A stretch of 5,692 nt of DNA from an uncultured Prevotella sp. (GTDB taxonomy: Bacteria; Bacteroidota; Bacteroidia; Bacteroidales; Bacteroidaceae). The position numbers were made by a program, and so were the translations under genes. Below the pieces are notes generated by a model. The model saw nothing but the letters and a program-made list of their open reading frames with translations, was not told the origin of the DNA and did not search any database. Where the stretch lies: assembly GCA_934230965.1 (NCBI GenBank), contig CAKQFW010000132.1, positions 1 through 5,692 on the forward strand. The letters run 5' to 3'. Shown here piece by piece: positions 1 through 5,079 of the stretch (position 1 is its first letter; each line of letters begins with the position of its first letter).

Positions 1-1208
1 GGGTTCATCTTCCATGCGGGGTAGCCATCGGTGCTTTTAACGTCGGCGCCAGCCAGTTCGAAGACGGCAGCCACAGTGTTTACCTGGTTGTCGAGGTTGC
101 TCATTACGTTTGAGCGCTGTGAGGCAACAACGTTAATAGCATCGTCGGTGGTCTCAACCACGGCAATGTTGCTTGAGGTTTCTACCATCTTCTCCAGCTC
201 CTTTTCTTGGCACATCGCAAAGATGCCATTGTCGACGGCCTGTACGGCCAAGATGAAGTTGCGGCTTACGGCTTTAGGCAACACAGGGGCAGCGTCGGTG
301 CTCTGCAGAGCAAACTCCATCTCGGGGTCGCTCACGTAGAACTCTTCCTGTACATGTGCAGCAAAGATATTCCAATCGGCACGTACGGTTTCTTTTTCGG
401 CAGCGGGAACAGCAAATACTACTTTACCATCGCGAGGAATGGCGTTGTGCTTCTTGCCCGAATTGAATGAAGCCAGCACAAGGGGCATCTTCTTCTGCTC
501 AAGATACAAGAAGCGGGTGAGCACCTTGATAGCGTTGGCGCGCTTTTTGTCGATATCGTCGCCCGAGTGTCCGCCCTTCAAGCCTTTCAAAGATATTTCC
601 ATGAAGAAATAACCCTCGGGAGCAGCTTCTTTAGTGAAGTGGAAGGTGGCTATTGAGGTCTTACCACCAGCGCAAGAAACAAAAATCTGGCCCTCGTCTT
701 CTGAGTCGAGGTTAATCAGCATGTCGCCCTTCATAAAGCCAGCCTTCATACCCATAGCACCTGTAAGCTGTGTTTCTTCGTCGCGGGTGAACACACACTC
801 TATGGGGCCGTGCTCAATGTCATCGCTCTCAAGCAGAGCCAGCTCTATGGCGCAGCCAATGCCGTCGTCGGCACCCAGTGTGGTACCTTTTGCTTTCAGC
901 CATTCGCCGTCAACGTAGGTTTGGATGGGGTCGTTGAAAAAGTCGATATCAACGTCTACCAGGTTGTCGCAAACCATGTCCATGTGGCTCTGAAGGATAA
1001 CGATAGGTTTGTTTTCGTAACCTGGTGTGGCGGGCTTGCGAATAACAACGTTACCAGTTTCGTCAACCTCGGTCTCCAGGTTGTGGCTCTTGCCAAACTC
1101 TTTGAGGTATTCAATCATTTTCTCCTCGTGCTTTGAGGGACGAGGAATGGTGTTGATTTTAGCAAACTGCTCAAACACGCGAGCAGGCTTCAGTTCTGTT
1201 GTGTTCAT
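1..1208 (-). CDS. pepD: PepD, cytosolic beta-Ala-His / Xaa-His dipeptidase (M20 family), 3' end cut off by window
   Basis: A cytosolic zinc dipeptidase (aminoacyl-histidine dipeptidase) that hydrolyses Xaa-His and other dipeptides during peptide turnover. Reading from ATG 1208-1206 gives 402 uninterrupted codons; E. coli PepD has about 485, so roughly 80-85 C-terminal residues lie beyond the left edge, including the last metal-binding His of the family. Visible M20 residues in order are H75 and D77 (SHMDM), D114 (LGADDGIG, bridging Asp), E144-E145 (RDEET, catalytic Glu and metal ligand) and D168 (DSEDEG). The lid domain begins near H214 (GGHSGDD) and is followed by NAIPRDG and, near the cut, GYPAWKMNP, which resembles the GYPAW-like segment of PepD. 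The match to PepD is along the whole length, not only at motifs. The start is the first in-frame ATG after an AT-rich leader with no Shine-Dalgarno, as is common in Bacteroidetes. It is transcribed divergently from the unit at 1465. Motifs are seen; the exact substrate range is inferred. Confidence 0.95.
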   Translation of the reverse strand, partial: MNTTELKPARVFEQFAKINTIPRPSKHEEKMIEYLKEFGKSHNLETEVDETGNVVIRKPATPGYENKPIVILQSHMDMVCDNLVDVDIDFFNDPIQTYVDGEWLKAKGTTLGADDGIGCAIELALLESDDIEHGPIECVFTRDEETQLTGAMGMKAGFMKGDMLINLDSEDEGQIFVSCAGGKTSIATFHFTKEAAPEGYFFMEISLKGLKGGHSGDDIDKKRANAIKVLTRFLYLEQKKMPLVLASFNSGKKHNAIPRDGKVVFAVPAAEKETVRADWNIFAAHVQEEFYVSDPEMEFALQSTDAAPVLPKAVSRNFILAVQAVDNGIFAMCQEKELEKMVETSSNIAVVETTDDAINVVASQRSNVMSNLDNQVNTVAAVFELAGADVKSTDGYPAWKMN

Positions 1209-1464
1209 TTGTTATATAATGTTATATTATTTATGTTTTATATGCTGTATCAGCTTTATGCATTAGTATATGGTATGTTGCTTGATGCGTTGTGGCAATG
1301 TGCAAGGGTGTGTCAGCACATTCTGTTTGCGGCAACGGCTTCACAACAAGCGTTAAGAGAGCCAAAGAAAAGCCAATAAGGCCGTATGATGGCGATAAAA
1401 TATGACAAATTATTTTGTGCTCTGCTTGTTTTATCTTACCTTTGCAAACACAAAGTTAATAAAA
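1209..1464. other. Divergent intergenic spacer between pepD and the small membrane protein gene
   Basis: No credible gene was found here on either strand. The pepD-proximal 55 bases are very AT-rich and hold two 10-bp near-identical tandem units (GTTATATAAT and GTTATATTAT, 1211-1230), which would give pepD an unstructured 5' leader. The right end carries the plus-strand promoter described separately. No consensus promoter for pepD is visible. The best weak candidate on the minus strand is ATTG (1296-1299), 20 bp, then TACCATAT (1268-1275), which matches the Bacteroidetes -7 box only in its first half. No riboswitch or convincing hairpin was recognised. Confidence 0.6.
1414..1444 (+). promoter_or_regulatory. 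Bacteroidetes-type sigma-70 promoter for the 1465-2319 unit
   Basis: TTTG at 1414-1417 and TACCTTTG at 1437-1444 are separated by exactly 19 bp. This matches the established Bacteroidetes housekeeping promoter (-33 TTTG, -7 TAnnTTTG). Transcription should start around 1450, leaving a leader of only about 15 nt before the ATG at 1465. This also argues against the longer in-frame start at 1402, which lies upstream of the promoter. Confidence 0.85.
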
Positions 1465-1659
1465 ATGATAGAAACTTTACTTCTTACCGTGTTAATTATT
1501 GCTATTGCTATGGCATTATTGTGTGTGAAGGTGCTTTTGAAGAAGAACGGACGCTTCTCATCACAGCACGTGCATGATAATCCGGGGCTACGTAAACAGG
1601 GCATACACTGTGTGATGGACCAAGATCGAGAGGCTCGTCAGCGTAACAGCGCTTATTAA
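1465..1659 (+). CDS. Small single-pass membrane protein, 64 aa, function unknown
   Basis: A 64-residue protein from ATG 1465. An in-frame ATG exists at 1402, but it lies upstream of the promoter's -33 box and would add a non-hydrophobic extension, so 1465 is preferred. Residues about 4-25 form one strongly hydrophobic helix (LLLTVLIIAIAMALLCVKVLL). Next come a positive KK..R patch (26-30) that suggests an N-out/C-in topology, and a polar tail with RKQGIHCVMDQDREARQRN. The tail has one Cys (C49) and an acidic-basic DQDREAR segment. From memory, similar short proteins with a helix and a GI-C-x-QD-x-EAR type tail occur in other Bacteroidales, often annotated hypothetical; this was not checked. 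It is the first gene after a strong promoter and is probably co-transcribed with the lipoprotein gene at 1699. No function is assigned. It is judged real because of promoter, start position and coherent protein architecture. Confidence 0.8.
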   Translation: MIETLLLTVLIIAIAMALLCVKVLLKKNGRFSSQHVHDNPGLRKQGIHCVMDQDREARQRNSAY

Positions 1660-1662
1660 CAT

Positions 1663-1711
1663 AATGAACAAGAAAATAATTAAAAACAGAATAAAACAAT
1701 GAACAAGAAAA
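1663..1711 (+). repeat. 14-bp direct repeat of a translation start context
   Basis: AATGAACAAGAAAA occurs at 1663-1676 and again at 1698-1711, with 35 bp from start to start. Both copies contain an ATG and encode Met-Asn-Lys-Lys, but in different frames (35 is not a multiple of 3). The second copy is the real start of the lipoprotein gene. Confidence 0.85.
1664..1702 (+). CDS. Possible 12-codon micro-ORF (MNKKIIKNRIKQ) coupled to the lipoprotein start
   Basis: ATG at 1664 opens a 12-codon frame that ends at TGA 1700-1702. The stop overlaps the lipoprotein ATG (1699-1701) as ATGA, the usual geometry for translational re-initiation. The ATG comes 4 nt after the stop of the 64-aa gene. Its first four codons encode MNKK, the same as the lipoprotein gene, in a 14-bp repeated context. 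The peptide is very basic (five Lys and one Arg in 12 residues). It could be a coupling leader, or only a relic of a duplicated start site. Translation is unproven. Confidence 0.3.
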   Translation: MNKKIIKNRIKQ

Positions 1712-2319
1712 ACTTTTTCGGAGCTATGGCTCTTGCTGTTGCTACATTGATGGCAACCACAGCATGCGACAAGTCGAAAACGCAAGCTGATGATCAGGCT
1801 GCCAATCAGGTGGCACCCACTGAAACAAAGATTGCCTATGTTGAGGTAGACAGCATCATGACACAGTATCAGTTCTGCAAAGAGTATTCGCTCATCATGC
1901 AGAAGAAGGGACAGAATATTCAGAACACTCTGGCACAGAAGCAGCAGCAACTGGAGGCCGCTGCCGCCAACTTCCAGCAGAAAATTCAGCAGAACGCTTA
2001 CACTCGTGAGCAGGCTCAGGCTATTCAGTCTCAGCTGCAGCGTCAGAACGCTGATCTTCAGGCCCTTAACCAGCGCTTGAGCGGCGAGTTCCAGAACGAG
2101 ACCGAAAAGTATAACAAGGCACTGCGCGACAGTATTCAGCACTTTCTCGCAAGCTATAATCAGAGCAAGAAGTTTACTCTTATCCTGAGCAAGGCTGGCG
2201 ATAATATTCTGTATGCCGACAAGGTGCACGACATCACAAAAGACGTGATTGCTGGCTTGAACAAGGCTTACAAGTCGTCGCCCGAGATGAAGGCTGCTGG
2301 AAAAGAGAAAAAGAAATAA
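1699..2319 (+). CDS. OmpH/Skp-like periplasmic chaperone lipoprotein
   Basis: A predicted envelope protein of the OmpH (Skp) family, whose characterised members hold unfolded outer-membrane proteins in the periplasm. Residues 1-22 are a signal peptide (KK, then a hydrophobic run) ending in ATTAC, so C23 is probably the lipidated residue; the -3 Thr makes the lipobox weak but acceptable for Bacteroidetes. A flexible linker (24-43) leads to KIAYVEVDSI (44-53), the first strand of the Skp core. A long helical arm follows; residues 71-127 are about one third Gln (18 of 57) in an amphipathic coiled-coil pattern. Residues 159-191 return to the core (FTLILSKAGDNILYAD), with a Lys-rich end. At 206 residues it is somewhat longer than E. 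coli Skp because of the linker and tail. Gln is almost always CAG, which suggests high expression. No promoter is seen in the gap from 1660, so it is probably transcribed from 1414-1444. It ends at a strong terminator. Lipidation and client range are inferred. Confidence 0.88.
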   Translation: MNKKNFFGAMALAVATLMATTACDKSKTQADDQAANQVAPTETKIAYVEVDSIMTQYQFCKEYSLIMQKKGQNIQNTLAQKQQQLEAAAANFQQKIQQNAYTREQAQAIQSQLQRQNADLQALNQRLSGEFQNETEKYNKALRDSIQHFLASYNQSKKFTLILSKAGDNILYADKVHDITKDVIAGLNKAYKSSPEMKAAGKEKKK

Positions 2320-2353
2320 GTGGGTTCGCATCATTGCAACAACACAATAAAAG

Positions 2354-2388
2354 AAAGGCAACGTGAACAGTTTCGCGTTGCCTTTTTT
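2354..2388 (+). terminator. Strong intrinsic terminator after the OmpH/Skp-like gene
   Basis: Arms 2354-2367 and 2372-2385 can form a 14-bp stem with one G-T wobble, closed by the tetraloop CAGT. The GGCAACG/CGTTGCC core is GC-rich and is followed by a six-T run (2383-2388). It lies 34 bp after the stop codon and separates this unit from nth. Confidence 0.93.
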
Positions 2389-2438
2389 GATAGTGACGAC
2401 ACAAGAAAATGAGGCGACAGTAAACGCGAATAGGGTAG

Positions 2439-2443
2439 AGGAG
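2439..2443 (+). promoter_or_regulatory. Shine-Dalgarno-like site of nth
   Basis: AGGAG ends 5 nt before the ATG at 2449. This is notable because no other start in the window has a clear Shine-Dalgarno, and it fixes the nth start. No consensus promoter was found in the 60 bp between the preceding terminator and this site. Confidence 0.6.
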
Positions 2444-2448
2444 AAGAG

Positions 2449-3096
2449 ATGAGAAAGAAGGAACGTTATGTCTATGTTATCAACTATTTTAGGCAACATA
2501 CGGGCAATGTGAGCACCGAACTGCAGTTTGGTAGTATCTTTCAATTGTTGGTGGCAGTGGTGCTGAGCGCACAGTGCACCGATAAACGGGTAAACCAAAT
2601 TACGCCAGAGCTATTCAGGCGTTTCCCTGATGCCGAAACTATGGCAAAGGCTGAGGTGGATGAGGTGTATGAATATGTGAAGAGTGTGTCGTATCCAAAC
2701 GCTAAGGCTGAACATCTGGTAGCTATGGCGCGCATGCTTGTTGAGCGCTATGGGGGTGAGGTACCTGAGGGCTTTGACCAATTGCTGACGCTGCCAGGTG
2801 TGGGACGCAAGACGGCCAACGTTATTCAGGCGGTGGCCTTTGGTAAGGCGAAGATGCCTGTCGACACGCATGTGTATAGGGTGAGCCACCGATTGGGCTT
2901 GGTGCCCAAGACGGCAAATACGCCGTTGAAGGTAGAACAGGAGCTGGTACGTCATATTGCGAAAGAAGATGTTGCGCATGCGCACCACTGGTTGTTGCTA
3001 CATGGGCGCTATGTGTGTACCAGTCGTGCGCCTCATTGTGCCTCTTGTGGCTTGGCTGATGTGTGTCCGAAACTCTTGGAAGGAAGTAAATTGTAA
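2449..3096 (+). CDS. nth: Endonuclease III, [4Fe-4S] DNA glycosylase/AP lyase
   Basis: A base-excision repair enzyme that removes oxidised pyrimidines from DNA and nicks the abasic site through a Schiff-base lyase step. The protein is 215 residues, close to the 211 of E. coli Nth, and aligns along its full length. LLVAVVLSAQCTD (33-45) is the conserved N-terminal signature. LPGVGRKTANV (115-125) is the helix-hairpin-helix with catalytic K121. MPVDTHVYRV (136-145) carries catalytic D139. C190, C197, C200 and C206 (C-x6-C-x2-C-x5-C) bind the iron-sulfur cluster. All catalytic and cluster residues are intact. The gene starts 60 bp after a terminator, so it needs its own promoter, which I could not identify. 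It ends 6 bp before comEC, so the two are probably one transcript. Confidence 0.97.
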   Translation: MRKKERYVYVINYFRQHTGNVSTELQFGSIFQLLVAVVLSAQCTDKRVNQITPELFRRFPDAETMAKAEVDEVYEYVKSVSYPNAKAEHLVAMARMLVERYGGEVPEGFDQLLTLPGVGRKTANVIQAVAFGKAKMPVDTHVYRVSHRLGLVPKTANTPLKVEQELVRHIAKEDVAHAHHWLLLHGRYVCTSRAPHCASCGLADVCPKLLEGSKL

Positions 3097-3102
3097 CCAA
3101 GT

Positions 3103-4707
3103 ATGACGGTAAACGGTAGGATGCAGATGGTGCCTTTCTTGCGCCTGGTTATCATGCTCGTATTGGGTATTGTAGCGGGCGATGCTATAGCCATGACACA
3201 CTGGCTATGGGGAGGTATTGCAACCCTATCATTGCTGTGTGCTTTGCTTCTGTGCCATAAACCTGTGGTGCAAGGAGCGTTCCTAATGATTACGGTGGCA
3301 GCGCTGGGAGCCTGGTGGACTGCGGTTTATGAACTGCGACAGCAAGCATCATTGCCTCCAGTGTCTACAACGTATCAGGCGGTGGTAACGTCGACACCTG
3401 TGATAAAAGAAAAGGTGGTGCAGTGCGACTTATATTTGCTCAGCGGACAGCTGCATGAGCGCACTGTCAGGGCCTCGTTTTTACGCGATGAGGCTGCTGA
3501 ACGCTTGGGCGTAAATGATGGCGTGCAGGTTACATCAACGCTAAAGGCACCAAAGTCGTTTGCTACAGATAACCACTTCGACTATGTGCGCTGGATGCAG
3601 GTGCATAGCTATGTGGCGCAAACCTTTGTGGCTTCGGGCCAATGGCAGCCTGTTGTTATCGACTTGCAAGGTGAGAGTGGTATGCTGCGCTTGCGTCTAT
3701 CGGCCTTGCTGTTTAGGCAACGTCTACTGCAAAAACTTGATGCCTACCAAATAAATGTTGACGCAGCGGCTGTGGCGGCTGCCATGACGCTGGGCGATAA
3801 GTCGGCATTATCGGCACAAGTTAAGGCGCTGTATGCTGCTACGGGGGCATCGCATGTGTTGGCATTGTCGGGTATGCATCTCAGCGTTATTGCATTGCTG
3901 TTGATGCTGGTTTGTTTTAAAAAACGTGGCGGGCGAGCACGTCAGGGATTAGCGGGTAGGCGTAGCAATGTATTGGGGTATGTGCTACTGCTTACAATGG
4001 TGTGGGCGTATGTGTTGGTAGCGGGCATGCCTACCAGCCTAATGCGTGCCGCCGTGATGCTGAGTCTTTGCTCGTGGGGTATAGTGCTTGGGCGCGACCC
4101 CGTATCGCTAAACAGCCTTTGCCTTACTGCCATTATCATGCTATGCGCCAATCCGCTTTGTTTGTGGGATGTTAGTTTTCAGATGTCGTTTATGGCTGTA
4201 GCAGCTATCTTGTTGCTTTACCGTCCGCTGTACGAGTTTCTTGTGTTTATGTTGCCCACCACCTTGGGTCGATGGCGCCCCATGCAAGCTTTGTATAGCT
4301 TGTGGGCCGTATCGTTGGCGGCACAGATAGGTGTAGCGCCTATCTCGCTTTACTGTTTTGGACAGTTTTCGTGCTATTTTCTTCTTACCAATATGGTTGC
4401 TGTGCCGTTGGTGTCGGTCATTATTCCTGTCACTTTGTTGTTTTTGTTTGTGCCAGTGCATGGTTTTTCTTTTTTAACGTGGCTTTCATCGGCATTGGCA
4501 GCGCTTCTCTCACATCTCGTTGTGTGGTTAAACCAATCGTTGTCTACCATTGCTCATTGGCCTGGTGCTACGCTCAGCGGCATTGCCTTCACGGCTTTTG
4601 ATGTGGTGTTGCTTTACATTGTTTACCTCTGCCTTTACATCATTGCTGCTCGTTGCTATCATGCCTATTGCCGTGCAGCATCTGTTCCACCAAAAGATAT
4701 TTTTTGA
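3103..4707 (+). CDS. comEC: ComEC/Rec2-family DNA-uptake channel protein without the metallo-beta-lactamase domain
   Basis: An inner-membrane protein of the family that forms the channel for single-stranded DNA in natural transformation. The 534 residues hold three N-terminal hydrophobic segments (about 11-75) and a soluble region (about 86-185, OB-like in this family). The polytopic competence domain runs from about 220 to 516. Hallmarks are TLGDKSALS (229-237), ASHVLALSGMHL (249-260), AGMPTSLMRA (307-316), WDVSFQMSFMAV (355-366) and TNMVAVPLVS (429-438). B. subtilis ComEC, at about 776 residues, has a C-terminal metallo-beta-lactamase-like domain; here the protein ends soon after the last membrane segment and nothing downstream encodes one. 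The ATG at 3103 is 6 bp after nth. ATG 3121 (M7), preceded by GGTAGG, is a possible alternative that would not affect the first helix. Several hydrophobic runs use many TTG and GTG codons. Whether the host is transformable cannot be told from here. Confidence 0.92.
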   Translation: MTVNGRMQMVPFLRLVIMLVLGIVAGDAIAMTHWLWGGIATLSLLCALLLCHKPVVQGAFLMITVAALGAWWTAVYELRQQASLPPVSTTYQAVVTSTPVIKEKVVQCDLYLLSGQLHERTVRASFLRDEAAERLGVNDGVQVTSTLKAPKSFATDNHFDYVRWMQVHSYVAQTFVASGQWQPVVIDLQGESGMLRLRLSALLFRQRLLQKLDAYQINVDAAAVAAAMTLGDKSALSAQVKALYAATGASHVLALSGMHLSVIALLLMLVCFKKRGGRARQGLAGRRSNVLGYVLLLTMVWAYVLVAGMPTSLMRAAVMLSLCSWGIVLGRDPVSLNSLCLTAIIMLCANPLCLWDVSFQMSFMAVAAILLLYRPLYEFLVFMLPTTLGRWRPMQALYSLWAVSLAAQIGVAPISLYCFGQFSCYFLLTNMVAVPLVSVIIPVTLLFLFVPVHGFSFLTWLSSALAALLSHLVVWLNQSLSTIAHWPGATLSGIAFTAFDVVLLYIVYLCLYIIAARCYHAYCRAASVPPKDIF

Positions 4708-4761
4708 CTGATGGTGGTTTGCAAAATATATAATGGCCAATTTATAAAAGAGTATACAAAC

Positions 4762-4798
4762 AAAAAAGCTTCATCCTTAAAACAAGAATGAAGCTTTT
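4762..4798 (-). terminator. Terminator of tRNA-Pro, probably bidirectional with comEC
   Basis: Arms 4764-4774 and 4788-4798 form an 11-bp perfect stem (AAAAGCTTCAT). A further 3 bp can form after one C-A mismatch, leaving a 5-nt loop. Read on the minus strand it is followed by six T in all, 11 bp after the tRNA. Read on the plus strand it ends in TTTT and lies about 55 bp after the comEC stop, so it can stop both converging transcripts. The 54 bases between comEC and this stem contain nothing else recognisable. Confidence 0.85.
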
Positions 4799-4808
4799 AA
4801 TAATATTG

Positions 4809-4882
4809 TCGGGGCGACAGGATTCGAACCTGCGGCCTCCTGGTCCCAAACCAGGAGCGCTACCGGGCTGCGCTACACCCCG
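4809..4882 (-). tRNA. tRNA-Pro (anticodon UGG)
   Basis: The 74-nt gene folds into a full cloverleaf. The acceptor is CGGGGTG/CGCCCCG with one T-G wobble and the C1-G72 pair typical of bacterial tRNA-Pro. The D stem is GCGC/GCGC with a 9-nt loop containing GG. The anticodon stem is CCTGG/CCAGG with loop TTTGGGA; the anticodon TGG lies at 4846-4848 and is followed by G37. A 5-nt variable loop and a T arm with TTCGAAT follow. The discriminator is A at 4809. CCA is not encoded, so it must be added after transcription. It reads CCA and, with U34 wobble, other Pro codons. It has its own promoter and terminator. Confidence 0.98.
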
Positions 4883-4916
4883 AATGTGTAAAACACATGT
4901 CTTTATTAGACGGCTG

Positions 4917-4948
4917 CAAAGGTAGTGAAAAAATATGAACCTTGCAAA
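4917..4948 (-). promoter_or_regulatory. Bacteroidetes-type promoter of tRNA-Pro
   Basis: On the minus strand, TTTG (4945-4948) and TACCTTTG (4917-4924) are 20 bp apart, an exact match to the Bacteroidetes consensus. The -7 box is the same octamer as at 1437-1444. The predicted start near 4910 gives a leader of about 28 nt that RNase P would remove. The leader can form a 6-bp hairpin (ATGTGT 4884-4889 with ACACAT 4893-4898) directly next to the mature 5' end. Confidence 0.88.
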
Positions 4949-5005
4949 TTTTCTTGCACTTTTTCGCTGTTTTCCGTGTGCAAGTGGTCGTGTGGTACCT
5001 AAACA

Positions 5006-5055
5006 ATAAAAGCCATACACCTCTCTGATAGCAGAAACCAGTGTATGGCTTTTAT
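5006..5055 (-). terminator. Terminator of the serine palmitoyltransferase gene
   Basis: Arms 5006-5020 and 5041-5055 are a perfect 15-bp inverted repeat (GCCATACAC core flanked by A/T). The 20-nt loop may hold a small inner stem (TCTG/CAGA). On the minus strand the stem ends in TTTTAT and is followed by TGTTT. It starts 24 bp after the stop at 5080, which fits transcription termination before the tRNA promoter. Confidence 0.85.
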
Positions 5056-5079
5056 AATGTGTATGTATAGTAAATGTTG

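Noticed and set aside
31..1266. Several overlapping plus-strand open frames of 79-108 codons
   Set aside because: All lie antisense to pepD, whose reading frame is intact and carries every expected active-site residue; the plus-strand frames show no domain or start signals.
1268..1299. Candidate pepD promoter ATTG, 20 bp, TACCATAT on the minus strand
   Set aside because: Spacing is right but the -7 box lacks TTTG, so it is noted only as a weak candidate within the spacer.
1402..1464. Longer 85-codon version of the small membrane protein starting at 1402
   Set aside because: That ATG is upstream of the promoter's -33 box and could not be on the transcript; the ATG at 1465 puts the hydrophobic helix at the N-terminus.
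1588..2598. 336-codon open frame on the minus strand opposite the OmpH/Skp-like gene
   Set aside because: It is the antisense shadow of a Gln/Lys/Ala-rich coding region, which reads as Leu/Ser/Cys-rich hydrophobic sequence. It runs through the terminator and overlaps three better-supported features, and its protein shows no domain.
2822..3201. Minus-strand frames of 67-125 codons opposite nth and the start of comEC
   Set aside because: They are His/Thr-rich shadows of nth and comEC with no recognisable domain, and the sense-strand genes have complete motif sets.
4742..5020. 92-codon minus-strand frame containing GVAQPGSAPGLGPGGRRF
   Set aside because: This is the well-known false protein produced by translating a tRNA gene; it spans tRNA-Pro, its promoter and both terminators.
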